From Bacillus methanolicus (GTDB lineage Bacteria; Bacillota; Bacilli; Bacillales; Cytobacillaceae): DNA of 64,000 bases. Where the stretch lies: positions 99,447 to 163,446 of the forward strand of contig NZ_VTQX01000003.1 in assembly GCF_008764295.1 (NCBI RefSeq), in the 5' to 3' direction. Shown here piece after piece: positions 53,689-61,976 of this stretch. A model generated the notes under the pieces. That model saw nothing but the letters and a program-made list of their open reading frames with translations. It was not told where the DNA came from and did no database searches. The translations under genes were made by a program, and so were the position numbers. Every line of letters starts with the position of its first letter. Within the stretch, counting starts at the first letter, position 1.

Positions 53689-54919
53689 GTGCAGCCCCTC
53701 CATTAGATTCCATTGGGATTTTGAATCTAACAGTTGTTCCGCCTTTTCGATTTTGCGCGATTTCAAGCTGATAATCATTTCCGTAAAGTAGTCTCAAATT
53801 GAAGTTTACATGTCTAAAACCAATGCCCTTAAATTGATTATCTTGTTCAGAAACTCCTTGTTCTTTCATGAGGCTGTTTATTTTATCTACTGAAATCCCT
53901 ACTCCATCATCGATCACTTCACAAATGAAATCTTCATTCTCAGCATAACCTTTTACTATAATTGTTCCATTTCCTTCTTTCGGCTCAAGTCCATGAATAA
54001 TAGCATTATCTAAGAGGGCAACAATAATCATTGGAGGGATTTTGATCGTTCTTAATTCTCTCGGTATATCGATTGAAATGTGCATTCTATCGCCAAAGCG
54101 AATTTTTTGCAATTTTAAATAGAGATTCATATATGAAATTTCATCTTCGACGGTAACTAAACTATTATAGCTCGTAATCAAGTACTTCATCATATCGGAA
54201 AATGTAAGAATGACATCTTGTGTCTTTGGCGCCTTTTCAATAACGGCAAAGCAGGACATTGTATTGATTGCATTAAACAAAAAATTAGGATTTACTAACA
54301 GACGAAAAAATTGATTTTGTTTGGTAAGAAGCGATTTTTCTAGCTCTGCTTGAATTTTCATTTGATCCAATAGCTGCTGATCTTTCGCTCTCAGTTCTTC
54401 TTGCACATACTGTGTAATGTCCTTCTCTACCATGCTATTAATGACATGAAACATCATATCTGCAACGGCGGCAATTTTTTCATAAGACATAACTGGTACT
54501 TTTTCTAACTCTTTCAAAATCTCTTCATCTTCTTTCCAACCAAGAGATTCGCTCGTAATATATTCAAGGTTCTCATGATCGTCATCACTAGACTTAACTT
54601 GTCCAACAAGCATGGAACCAATTAATCGCCCTTTTATTATAATGGGTACTGCAAAATCTACCAGTCCGGTGTGACAACGGTAAATGAAGACACCTTCTCT
54701 TCTTGATGCTTCCAATCCACCAAAAGCATCACATTTGAGACAAGTATCATAAAGCTTTGGATTTTTACGGATCTTTTCACAGAAGGACGAAAAGTTACTA
54801 TACTTTGTAATCGGATTTCCACGAAAATCCACTGTGATCGCAGCTAAACCAGTTGCTTTTGTAAAAGAGTCCTGAACCCTCTGAAGTGCGTCAAAATCAA
54901 TGATTTCTTGTATATTCAT
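53681..54919 (-). CDS. PocR-domain sensor kinase (LytS type) lacking the usual phospho-acceptor histidine
   Basis: A 412-residue cytoplasmic protein without membrane helices. Residues 5-165 are a PocR ligand-binding domain with Cys 47, 60, 63 and 82 (YDTCLKCDAFGGLEASRREG and YRCHTGLVDFAVPI). A coiled linker (165-200) leads to a LytS/YesM-type kinase domain. The H-box that normally reads NPHFLFN is NPNFLFN here, so residue 212 is Asn. The ATP site looks intact: VALLDNAIIHGLEPKEGNG and VIDDGVGISVDKI. It overlaps the AraC regulator and likely senses propanediol or its product. Confidence 0.85.
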   Translation of the reverse strand: MNIQEIIDFDALQRVQDSFTKATGLAAITVDFRGNPITKYSNFSSFCEKIRKNPKLYDTCLKCDAFGGLEASRREGVFIYRCHTGLVDFAVPIIIKGRLIGSMLVGQVKSSDDDHENLEYITSESLGWKEDEEILKELEKVPVMSYEKIAAVADMMFHVINSMVEKDITQYVQEELRAKDQQLLDQMKIQAELEKSLLTKQNQFFRLLVNPNFLFNAINTMSCFAVIEKAPKTQDVILTFSDMMKYLITSYNSLVTVEDEISYMNLYLKLQKIRFGDRMHISIDIPRELRTIKIPPMIIVALLDNAIIHGLEPKEGNGTIIVKGYAENEDFICEVIDDGVGISVDKINSLMKEQGVSEQDNQFKGIGFRHVNFNLRLLYGNDYQLEIAQNRKGGTTVRFKIPMESNGGAAHV

Positions 54920-54995
54920 AGAATCATCTCGCTCAATTTATTATCATCAAGTGGACAAGTTTCAATTGGATACATTACTGAGAAGCACTATACAT

Positions 54996-55027
54996 AAAAG
55001 ACCAAGAAAATATTCACCTTGGTCTTT
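54996..55027 (-). terminator. Terminator of ackA
   Basis: On the minus strand AAAGACCAAG and CTTGGTCTTT pair around 11 bases and continue into T-rich sequence, about 24 bases after the ackA stop. Confidence 0.8.
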
Positions 55028-55050
55028 CTCTGATGCAACATCTCATCTGC

Positions 55051-56256
55051 TTAGCCTTTAACGAAAATTTGATCACAAATTTTGTAAACATCTCTCGCAA
55101 TCATTAATTCTTCATTTGTAGGAATCTTCAAAACTTTAACAAGAGAGTGCGGGTAACTGATGTACATCTCTTCTTCATTTAATTTGTTTTGCTCCGGATC
55201 CCAATAAACTCCCATGAACTCCAAACCTTTTAATACCTTTGCCCGAATCGTCGAACTGTTCTCACCGATTCCTGCAGTAAAGATCACAGCATCTACACCA
55301 TTCATTCGCGCTGCATATGACCCAATATATTGGTGAATACGACTAGCAAATATATCGAGTGCCAACTCAGCACGATGGTCTCCCTGCTCCGCTTTCATTT
55401 CAATATCTCGAAGATCACTTGAAAAACCAGATAATCCTAATAAACCACTCTCCTTATTTAAAATTGTTAATACTTCATCAACACTTTTTCCTGTTTTCAT
55501 CATAATAAATGGTATAATCGCTGGATCGATCGTTCCAGAGCGAGTCCCCATCACCACACCTTCAAGCGGTGTAAATCCCATTGAAGTATCAATTGATTTT
55601 CCTCCTTCAATGGCAGCAATGCTTGCACCATTGCCTAAGTGACAAGAGATAAGACGAAGGCTTTCGATCGGTCTACCTAATATTGCTGCTGCTCTTTCTG
55701 AAACAAATTTGTGCGATGTTCCATGAAATCCGTATTTACGTATGCCATATTTCTTATAGTAATCATACGGTAACGCATACAAATAAGTGCTCTCCGGCAT
55801 CGTTTGATGGAAAGCGGTGTCAAATACCATTACAGAAGGTACTTCACCTAAAACACGTTGAAATGCCTTTATTCCTAAAATATTTGCTGGGTTGTGCAAT
55901 GGAGCTAATTCAGTCAGAGGCTCTAGTTTTTTCAACTGCTCTGATGTGACTAACGTCGATTCCGTAAAAACCTCACCACCGTGAGCTACTCGATGACCAA
56001 CCCCATCTATTTCATTAAATGAGTTAATAATTTGCTGGGCAATTAATCGATGTAAAAGGATTTCAACCGCTTTCTCATGATTGCGGATTTGCACAGTCTC
56101 CTTTTTCATCTGTCCATCGACAAGAATTGAGAAAATTGATTCAGTTAAACCAATTCGCTCCACAATTCCCTTTGTAATTACTCGTTCCGCAGGCATTTCG
56201 ATCAATTGAAATTTTAAAGATGAGCTTCCTGCATTAATGGCCATAATTTTTGACAT
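55051..56256 (-). CDS. ackA: Acetate/propionate kinase
   Basis: A 401-residue acyl kinase of the ASKHA fold that makes ATP from acetyl- or propionyl-phosphate. It starts [20 protein letters not shown], with [29 protein letters not shown] and [20 protein letters not shown], then [11 protein letters not shown]. Its place above the pdu regulators suggests it is the last step of the propanediol route (the PduW role), but the sequence cannot separate acetate from propionate preference. It has its own terminator, so it is probably transcribed separately. ATG 56256. Confidence 0.93.
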   Translation of the reverse strand: MSKIMAINAGSSSLKFQLIEMPAERVITKGIVERIGLTESIFSILVDGQMKKETVQIRNHEKAVEILLHRLIAQQIINSFNEIDGVGHRVAHGGEVFTESTLVTSEQLKKLEPLTELAPLHNPANILGIKAFQRVLGEVPSVMVFDTAFHQTMPESTYLYALPYDYYKKYGIRKYGFHGTSHKFVSERAAAILGRPIESLRLISCHLGNGASIAAIEGGKSIDTSMGFTPLEGVVMGTRSGTIDPAIIPFIMMKTGKSVDEVLTILNKESGLLGLSGFSSDLRDIEMKAEQGDHRAELALDIFASRIHQYIGSYAARMNGVDAVIFTAGIGENSSTIRAKVLKGLEFMGVYWDPEQNKLNEEEMYISYPHSLVKVLKIPTNEELMIARDVYKICDQIFVKG

Positions 56257-56832
56257 ACACGTATCTCCTCTATTGATTATTTAATATCGTAAGCAATAAG
56301 AATTGGTTAATGGATAAGTCAACCATTGATTTAAGGCTGTTAGGAATTAAAATCACTCTTCATGCTCTAAGAGGAGAAAAATATAATGCTGTCAATTTAA
56401 TGATACATGTACTTATATTTGCAAGCGCATCAATTTTGTTACTAAAATTCGAACTTTATGATTTATTCGAGGTAATTATTGTAATAAAACTGGAAAACCC
56501 TTATCAAATTACTAGATTCTATTATGGGAACAGGTAGAAATCTTCCTCATTTTTCAGCTTTGTTAGTGGATGCTACTGATATACCCTCATTAAGAGTACT
56601 CTTGTCGCTAGCAGATGCAACACTAGGAAAAAGCAAGGTTTCCCCTCACTTCACCGTGAATAAAATAAAGCAAAATAGTATGATCATTAAGAATGTTTTA
56701 AATAAACATGAAAACACTTATATTAAAGGTATTTATTACAATAATGTGAAAAACTCCAATTACTCTGGATGAAATCCCCAATTATTATTGTAAGAGCATA
56801 TCTTTCTAGGTATAATGGTAATTGTTCAATTC
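56257..56832. other. Intergenic region between ackA and selC
   Basis: A 576-base AT-rich stretch. Two short plus-strand frames (56310-56537, 56524-56772) lack ribosome sites and do not resemble known proteins, so I do not call them. The ackA promoter and the selC promoter must lie here, but neither was located with confidence. Confidence 0.5.
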
Positions 56833-56929
56833 GGGGCTGAATGGGGTACTGGTGTCCTCCGCGGTCTTCAAAACCGTCTGTGTCCTGCGTGCCAGGATAG
56901 CTGGGTTCGATTCCCAGGCGGTCCCGCCA
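56833..56929 (+). tRNA. selC: tRNA-Sec (anticodon TCA)
   Basis: A 97-base gene with encoded CCA. The anticodon arm is GCGGT-CTTCAAA-ACCGT with TCA at 56868-56870. A long variable arm pairs TCCTG with CAGGA. The T arm is CTGGG-TTCGATT-CCCAG. The D loop carries CTGGTG. The acceptor should have eight pairs: 5' GGGGCTGA against 3' GCGGTCCC gives five Watson-Crick pairs, two G-U pairs and an A-G mismatch. The poor acceptor pairing and the prophage that begins right after the CCA suggest the 3' end came from the phage. It pairs functionally with selB at 8349. Confidence 0.88.
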
Positions 56930-57002
56930 ATAACCGCGTAACGACGCCATTTGTGCGTTGATTGAATCGGTGATTGTGGTCGATGATTGTGCCGAAGTTC
57001 GC

Positions 57003-57058
57003 AACGGTTTTCGGGCGGTCTAACGCAAGACCGTGCTAGACCGGAAGTAAAAACCGTT
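57003..57058. repeat. Nested inverted repeats next to the attachment site
   Basis: AACGGTTTT (57003-57011) pairs with AAAACCGTT (57050-57058). Inside, GGTCTA (57017-57022) pairs with TAGACC (57037-57042), and CGGTCT with AGACCG (57016-57021, 57028-57033) is an alternative fold. It lies between selC and the first phage gene and may be a terminator or a recombination-directing site. Confidence 0.45.
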
Positions 57059-57131
57059 TTAATAGTCGGCAATAACCGTACAGTTTCGTGGCTCTTATGC
57101 GTTTCATTATAGTCGATAGGAGTCGATAACG

Positions 57132-57452
57132 TCAATCTTCGACGACTTCCACCGCTGTCACGTCCGCAATGTTTACCCGCTCGAACCCTTCGCCGTCCAT
57201 CCGCTCAACTCGCAACTGATTGCGTATATTGTCTACGTAATGCACGCGTCCGAATACCTTCGTAAACATGCCCGCTTCCCAAATCGTCACCTCGACCGGC
57301 AATCCGTACTCCATTGCGTAGTGTACCCGCTGATTAAATTCCGCCAGTTCATCTTCTCCTACTATCGGCTTGGCAACGCGTTTTGAATCGATATTGTCTT
57401 GGCGCAATGCCTCGATATGTTCCGTCAAAAAGAAGCCGTTCCAGTTCGCCAT
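57132..57452 (-). CDS. YolD-like phage protein
   Basis: A 106-residue protein with the YolD pattern: an N-terminal WNGFFLTEHIEALRQD, a middle ALPVEVT-type strand (YGLPVEVTIWEAGMF) and the C-terminal small barrel VFGRVHYVDNIRNQLRVERM ending NIADVTAVEVVED. YolD-like proteins are often carried by phages and beside UV-repair polymerases. The start ATG 57452 has AAAGGA at the right distance; the nearer ATG 57461 is too close to it. It is the last gene of the phage before the attachment site. Confidence 0.75.
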   Translation of the reverse strand: MANWNGFFLTEHIEALRQDNIDSKRVAKPIVGEDELAEFNQRVHYAMEYGLPVEVTIWEAGMFTKVFGRVHYVDNIRNQLRVERMDGEGFERVNIADVTAVEVVED

Positions 57453-57523
57453 ATTCGACATTCCTTTCGGTGTGTTTATCGCAATTATATACGAACATAT
57501 GTTCTTTAAGCAACCGAAATTTA

Positions 57524-58144
57524 TTAGGTAACGGCGATTTTTATTGGACGTGGTTTCAACGACTCTACAAACTCCGTAAAGCTTTGCGATTGAAACACGC
57601 GAAACGGCGCCGCCTTTAATTCGTAGGTATATTCCGATAGTATGAGCAAATGCGGAAACGGTTTCGGCAGTAAGTCGCTGCGGCACAAGTCGATGTACCG
57701 GTCGATTTTTTCACGCATTTGCTTTTCCGTATAAATCGTGCGTTGCACCTCGATAAAAAAGTCGGTCTTGCGAAACCTCGCGAATACGTCCGGCTCGGCA
57801 ACGCCTTTGCGCCCGAATTTCGGCTCAACACGAAACGACTCAAGAGCGCCAAGCTTGCGCATTTCTTTGTAAACGCCGAGTATCGACAGCCAATGGTTAA
57901 TCTTTGCGCTATTGCGTTTGATGCGTAAGTCTGCGCCATAATATACGTAAGGTTGCACGTGCGTCGAGCGCTGTATATGTCCGTCGCGTAGCAGGCGCAA
58001 CAGCACCGAGTTTGTGGCGTTTATTGGGCGTTTAAGGTTGGCGAAGTGCAATTCGGATATGCTATCTCTATCCATTACGCGAAACCTGTTTAAATCGGCA
58101 ATTATCGCTTTATCGCGTTTAGTTAACAACGTAATCCCTCCCAT
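57524..58144 (-). CDS. Replication-relaxation family protein
   Basis: A 206-residue protein beginning with a winged helix (LTKRDKAIIADLNRFRVMDR, ISELHFANLKRPINATNSVL) and a second part resembling a nuclease-like fold: VAEPDVFARFRKTDFFIEVQ and a basic middle (TEKQMREKIDRYIDL). These proteins accompany FtsK-like genes on plasmids and phages and are named for a proposed replication-relaxation role; no activity is proven. It starts immediately after the FtsK-like stop. Confidence 0.78.
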   Translation of the reverse strand: MGGITLLTKRDKAIIADLNRFRVMDRDSISELHFANLKRPINATNSVLLRLLRDGHIQRSTHVQPYVYYGADLRIKRNSAKINHWLSILGVYKEMRKLGALESFRVEPKFGRKGVAEPDVFARFRKTDFFIEVQRTIYTEKQMREKIDRYIDLCRSDLLPKPFPHLLILSEYTYELKAAPFRVFQSQSFTEFVESLKPRPIKIAVT

Positions 58145-59260
58145 TTAGTCGTTAAATACGTCTTTTTCCGTTAGTGGCGTCACTTCTTTAACCGTTCCTT
58201 TTGCAACCATAAACGGACTAAGTAACTCGCGCGCATTCTCCATCGTTAAGTAAGGCGCTTGGATTTCGTATAATTTATCGCTATTCATAATGAATCGACC
58301 CTGCGCTTCTATTTCGTGTGCGCCCGGCGTATTAACGATTCGCGCCTCAGTTATGTCGCGTAATTTAAAGCCCATGCTAACGGTAAGGTTTGCGCGAATG
58401 GTCGTGTCGAGAACTTTTGCGTTAGGGCGTTGCATCGAAAGGATGGCGAACACTCCGAGCGTGCGACCAATCGCTACAACCTCCGTTAATATGTCCATAA
58501 TATCGGCGTCCTTCCGCAGCATGACGAATTCATCAATGGCAACTACGAGGTACGGTACGCGGTGTTCCGCCGGCAACTCGTCGACATGACTGACGCCAAA
58601 CACTTCCGTTAAGTCGCTCCGTCGGTCAAGTTCCGTTTTGATTTCGAAGAGCATTTCGCGAATGTCGTGCGGACTACTTAACACGCACTGAACGTGTTCA
58701 ACGTTACGGAACAAGTGAAACTCCGACTTTTTGCAATCGCCGAGATACAGCCGCAAGTCGCTCGGCTTTTTCGTGAGGATAAGCGTCGTTAGAATCGACC
58801 GTAATTGCGTCGACTTGCCCGAGCCTGTTTCGCCTGCAATCAATATGTGCGGCTGTGTCGTAAGGTCGAACGATACGTATTGCCCCGTGCGGTCTTTGCC
58901 GCAAATGATGCCGAGTTTATGGTCGGCGACGACCGGAAGTATAGCGTCGATTTTATACGCTAATTTTACGGGTATTGTCGTAGTAAAAACGGTTAACCTA
59001 AATCGCTTGATGTCTCCTTCCAGTTCGATTGATTTGCCGAAATATTGCCGGAATACATAGGCGTTTTTCGTGATTAATTTCGGGTCTAGTCCGTTGGGTA
59101 TCGTAAATATTATCGAAGTAAATTGCGGGAATAATTTGACGGAGTGTATTTTCGGAAAATAAGGACGTTCGGCATCGCCGAGAAAAAGGCCAGCCGATTT
59201 AAATGCGTTGATGAGTCGTTTGCGGTATTTAAGTTTCGTAAGTGTGTCGCGTAGGGTCAT
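58145..59260 (-). CDS. FtsK/SpoIIIE-domain ATPase of the prophage
   Basis: A 371-residue DNA-pumping-type ATPase. Walker A is IAGETGSGKSTQLRSIL and Walker B YLVVAIDEFVML, followed by AILSMQRPNAKVLDTTIRAN, the usual sensor region. No membrane helix or gamma domain is present. Phage and plasmid copies of this type are thought to act in replication or segregation of the circular element. It starts at ATG 59260, overlapping the upstream small gene as ATGA. Confidence 0.85.
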   Translation of the reverse strand: MTLRDTLTKLKYRKRLINAFKSAGLFLGDAERPYFPKIHSVKLFPQFTSIIFTIPNGLDPKLITKNAYVFRQYFGKSIELEGDIKRFRLTVFTTTIPVKLAYKIDAILPVVADHKLGIICGKDRTGQYVSFDLTTQPHILIAGETGSGKSTQLRSILTTLILTKKPSDLRLYLGDCKKSEFHLFRNVEHVQCVLSSPHDIREMLFEIKTELDRRSDLTEVFGVSHVDELPAEHRVPYLVVAIDEFVMLRKDADIMDILTEVVAIGRTLGVFAILSMQRPNAKVLDTTIRANLTVSMGFKLRDITEARIVNTPGAHEIEAQGRFIMNSDKLYEIQAPYLTMENARELLSPFMVAKGTVKEVTPLTEKDVFND

Positions 59261-59445
59261 CGTAACCACCCGAGCAATGCGTTTGTTTCGATAAAGTAGA
59301 CGCCGGCAAGCAAAGCCGCCAGTGGCAGGGCGATTCTTAGCGCTGTGCCCAGCGCATGGAATCCGTATGAATCGAGCGTCTTGTCGAGACAGGCGAGCGC
59401 AACCGTTGCGCCTCCGGCGACCAGTAGTGTCGGTGTAAATAACAT
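59257..59445 (-). CDS. Small phage membrane protein
   Basis: A 62-residue protein with two hydrophobic helices (about 5-18 and 34-52) around a short polar loop, LDKTLDSYGFHALGTALR. ATG 59445 follows AAAAGGAGGAAAC, a very strong ribosome site. Its stop overlaps the start of the FtsK-like gene, so they are translated together; it might anchor that ATPase. No family recognised. Confidence 0.65.
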   Translation of the reverse strand: MLFTPTLLVAGGATVALACLDKTLDSYGFHALGTALRIALPLAALLAGVYFIETNALLGWLR

Positions 59446-59615
59446 TTTGTTTCCTCCTTTTAACACGTCAGTATTTTCGCGTAGCTGCGGGGTTCACGAC
59501 GGCTTAACCGCGGTAAGCCTACTGATTAGCTACTCGGTAAATACTTATGTTGCGACCGCGTTAAAATTGCCTGTACCTACTAATTTTTTACCGAATTGGC
59601 AAAGGACAACCGCCA

Positions 59616-59828
59616 TCATTTCGACGGCTTGTCCGACAGGTAGAATATATCGTTAACGGGACGACCCAACTTTTCGGATATTTGCAAAGCGATTTCAAGC
59701 GTTGGCTGGCGGACTCCTTTCTCGTATCGATTGTACGAGTATACACTAAGTCCTAGAAACGCGGCAAATTCCGTTTGGTTCATTCGGTGGTCATGCCGTA
59801 GTGTTTTTAAATTATTGGCGATAGGCAT
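59616..59828 (-). CDS. XRE-family regulator of the prophage
   Basis: A 70-residue Cro/CI-like protein. The helix-turn-helix is MNQTEFAAFLGLSVYSYNRYEKGVRQPT, split over residues 17-44, and it ends in a short dimerisation part, GRPVNDIFYL. ATG 59828 follows GAGGTGACTT. It may control the FtsK/replication-relaxation end of the phage. The 59467-59615 gap before it contains no frame that I support. Confidence 0.85.
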   Translation of the reverse strand: MPIANNLKTLRHDHRMNQTEFAAFLGLSVYSYNRYEKGVRQPTLEIALQISEKLGRPVNDIFYLSDKPSK

Positions 59829-59886
59829 CGTAAGTCACCTCGATTATAAATTCGGCATGTCACGCGTAAAACCCTTTCGCGGGCAC

Positions 59887-59920
59887 AAAAAAAAGCGCCC
59901 CGACGTTGAATTGTCGAGGC
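59887..59920 (-). terminator. Phage terminator
   Basis: On the minus strand GCCTCGAC and GTCGGGGC pair with one T-G pair around eight bases and are followed by eight T. It lies just after the zinc-ribbon gene stop. Confidence 0.88.
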
Positions 59921-59925
59921 AGATA

Positions 59926-60252
59926 TTATTTCCAATTTATAATCGTGAGGTTTTTACATTTAGGACAGTTAAAGTTTTCCGCCGTTTTTAAGACCGGCTG
60001 TTTTTTCTTGCAATGCGGGCATGCTACTTGTTGCTTGCCGAGTCCTAAGTAAATAATGCCGGTCGACATAAAGAAAAGTCCGATTCCTGGCAAAATGCCG
60101 ATAATAGTCGCGAATAACAATAAGGATATAAGAACGCCAAAGCCACCGATTACGAATGCGAAAATACGACCGACGCCACTTGCAAAACCGCTTTTCTTAC
60201 GCTCAATTTCTATCGCTAATTTCTCGTTTGTGATTACGCTTACTTCCGCCAT
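59926..60252 (-). CDS. Membrane protein with C-terminal zinc ribbon
   Basis: A 108-residue protein with two helices (about 28-48 and 52-70) and a C-terminal double CxxC zinc ribbon: CPHCKKKQ and CPKCKNLTI. ATG 60252 follows GGGAGGGG. Small zinc-ribbon membrane proteins of this kind appear in host and phage genomes; no function is known. It lies between the lysis genes and the FtsK end. Confidence 0.7.
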   Translation of the reverse strand: MAEVSVITNEKLAIEIERKKSGFASGVGRIFAFVIGGFGVLISLLLFATIIGILPGIGLFFMSTGIIYLGLGKQQVACPHCKKKQPVLKTAENFNCPKCKNLTIINWK

Positions 60253-60361
60253 ATAACGCCCCTCCCGTTCGTTTTTCCTCATTTTACCGTAATTACTAAT
60301 ATGTACGCAAGGGCAAGCAAATAGTTTCATAGTTTCGCCCACCCTCGCAAATTATCGCTTA

Positions 60362-60595
60362 TTATTCGCCTTTGCTGCGCGCCTTCTCCGTTACGTCATT
60401 ATCCTTCCAATACGCCCACAACGACGCGCCGCCGAGAAACGCCAGCGAAATAAACGTACTAACGCCTTCCTCGTCGACCGGTATCACGCTATGCCCCGCC
60501 ATTTCCAGCCCGCTGTTAACGAGCGCCAATGCGAGCAATACAAAGCGCGACACTGTGCCCGCTGTAATCGGCTTAACTTCGTTTTTCTTCGCCAT
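60362..60595 (-). CDS. Phage holin, SPP1 type
   Basis: A 77-residue protein with two hydrophobic helices and a polar turn: ITAGTVSRFVLLALALVNSG, then HSVIPVDEEGVSTFISLAFL and a charged end. This is the pattern of SPP1-like holins. Holins make the membrane leaky so the endolysin can reach the wall. It starts one base after the amidase stop, and so forms a lysis cassette with it. Confidence 0.82.
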   Translation of the reverse strand: MAKKNEVKPITAGTVSRFVLLALALVNSGLEMAGHSVIPVDEEGVSTFISLAFLGGASLWAYWKDNDVTEKARSKGE

Positions 60596-60596
60596 C

Positions 60597-61400
60597 CTAC
60601 TTCTCCCCCTTTTTGTCGCCTTGAATCAGTCCGCGCTCGAGCGCCACGTAAATCAACCCGATTGCGTCGCTGTCCGTCAACTCGCCCGCAAGTAACTTCG
60701 CCCGCCATGACGGGTCGAGCGCTTTGTCGCCGTGCACGTCAGTGTTTGATAGACGGTTAAGCACGACGGATGTTGCGTTTGTTATTGCGCTTGCTGTCGG
60801 TTTATACAAATTGTCCGCCTCCTTCGGTTTAGTAGCGCTATTTGCCGCAGCCGCCTGCTTTTTCGCCAGCTTGAAAGCTTTCGCAATGCCTGCGACGTGT
60901 CCTTGCGCCACTTGTTCGATAAATGACGCCTGTTTTAGTTTGGCGGCGTCGCTTGCGTTGTCGATAAATAAGCATTCCGTCAGCACAGCCGGCATTTTTG
61001 ATTCGCGCAGCACAGCGTAGTTTGCCTCTTTCTTGCCACGGTCTTTTACGCCAGGAATACTCGCCATAATTTCGCTGTGTAGCGCGTCTTGAATCGCTAC
61101 CGAGCGTGCGCTTGCCGACGTGTGTACGAAATCTTCGTAGCCTGTGCCGCCGCCAGCGTTGATATGAACGGAAAGGAAAAAGTCGGCGCCCCAAGCGTTG
61201 GCTGCGTCCGTGCGCTGCTTGAGCGTTAACGACTGGTCGCCCGTGCGACTGAGCCTTACAGTTACGCCGCTGTAATTTGCGAGCAACAGCGATTCAATGC
61301 GCTTGGCGATGGTTAGCGTTAAATCCTTTTCGCGGAGTCCGTTGCCGACTGCGCCGGGGTCGGAACCGCCGTGTCCTGCGTCGATAAAAACCTTGACCAT
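60597..61400 (-). CDS. N-acetylmuramoyl-L-alanine amidase (phage endolysin)
   Basis: A 267-residue endolysin. The Amidase_3 domain (1-180) has the zinc ligands in FIDAGHGGSDPGAVGNGLRE (His 10, Glu 24) and FLSVHINAGG, with the catalytic Glu in VLTECLFIDN. An Ala/Lys-rich linker follows, and the last 70 residues, SVVLNRLSNTDVHGDKALDP onward, form a small wall-binding domain. It overlaps the stop of the BhlA-like gene by one base. Confidence 0.93.
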   Translation of the reverse strand: MVKVFIDAGHGGSDPGAVGNGLREKDLTLTIAKRIESLLLANYSGVTVRLSRTGDQSLTLKQRTDAANAWGADFFLSVHINAGGGTGYEDFVHTSASARSVAIQDALHSEIMASIPGVKDRGKKEANYAVLRESKMPAVLTECLFIDNASDAAKLKQASFIEQVAQGHVAGIAKAFKLAKKQAAAANSATKPKEADNLYKPTASAITNATSVVLNRLSNTDVHGDKALDPSWRAKLLAGELTDSDAIGLIYVALERGLIQGDKKGEK

Positions 61401-61600
61401 TATTGACCGCCTCCCATGCGATTTTTAATTTCGCGTAGTTCGTCGATAACGACGTCGTATTTTTCGCTGAATTTGTCGAGTAAGTCGTGCAGGCGACCTT
61501 CGCGCTCTTTGTTCGTCCGCATGACGTAAATAAGGAGCCAAACGAAAAGAATCGCGAATGGCCCCTGCGTTAGAAAATATTTAACTGTTTCCGCATCCAT
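61400..61600 (-). CDS. BhlA/UviB-like holin-associated protein
   Basis: A 66-residue protein with one membrane helix (about 12-28) and a charged coiled C-terminal part, EREGRLHDLLDKFSEKYDVV, the typical BhlA layout. BhlA proteins have holin-like killing activity in Bacillus phages. ATG 61600 follows GGAGGTGC. It is directly upstream of the amidase gene. Confidence 0.88.
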   Translation of the reverse strand: MDAETVKYFLTQGPFAILFVWLLIYVMRTNKEREGRLHDLLDKFSEKYDVVIDELREIKNRMGGGQ

Positions 61601-61621
61601 CGATGCACCTCCGATTAGTTG

Positions 61622-61801
61622 TCATTGATTCAATAATGTATTAAACACAAAATAGTACGATAAAATAAATAAAGCAAAACAAAACCAAATTGAGGAAAAA
61701 ACAAGGATGGGATTTCGTGTTCTTCTGTATACTACAATCCCTACGAGAGTATATACTATCAATAAAATCAATAATGAAAGTACTACGCCCCCTATACCCA
61801 T
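61622..61801 (-). CDS. Small phage membrane protein
   Basis: A 59-residue protein with two hydrophobic helices, GGVVLSLLILLIVYTLVGIV and SSIWFCFALFILSYYFVF, joined by a short basic loop. It starts at ATG 61801 behind GGAGGTGTG. Position between tail and lysis genes suggests a holin-like or superinfection role, but no family is recognised. Confidence 0.6.
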   Translation of the reverse strand: MGIGGVVLSLLILLIVYTLVGIVVYRRTRNPILVFSSIWFCFALFILSYYFVFNTLLNQ

Positions 61802-61819
61802 ATACACACCTCCAATAAA

Positions 61820-61975
61820 TTAATCCTCATCTTCAATGTCATAGCCCATTTCGATAAGTTTTTTCGCTACTTCTTCTCGTAAGTTTGACAAATTAGGAAC
61901 ATCCCTAAACTTGTACACTCCGCTCATTACCGCCGTAAACCACGTTTTTACAATGATACTGTTTTCGTTAAACAT
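61820..61975 (-). CDS. XkdX/CD1375-like small phage protein, copy 2
   Basis: A 51-residue protein: MFNENSIIVKTWFTAVMSGV then KFRDVPNLSNLREEVAKKLI. Small proteins with this V.-W...V..G......VP.L..LR..V pattern occur just after tail genes in many Firmicute phages (XkdX or CD1375-like). ATG 61975 follows AAGGAGGTTG. It is a clear paralogue of the gene next to it. Confidence 0.7.
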   Translation of the reverse strand: MFNENSIIVKTWFTAVMSGVYKFRDVPNLSNLREEVAKKLIEMGYDIEDED

Positions 61976-61976
61976 A

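Noticed and set aside
56310..56772. Two overlapping plus-strand frames of 75 and 82 residues after ackA
   Set aside because: No ribosome sites, unusual composition and no family resemblance; likely chance frames in AT-rich intergenic DNA.
56806..57135. A 109-residue minus-strand frame crossing selC
   Set aside because: It runs antisense through the tRNA gene; the WESNPAILAR-type string is the well-known artefact of translating a tRNA region.
57100..57700. Integrase gene next to the selC attachment site
   Set aside because: The genes here are YolD-like and replication-relaxation; no Tyr or Ser recombinase motif is seen. The integrase is expected at the other end, outside the window.
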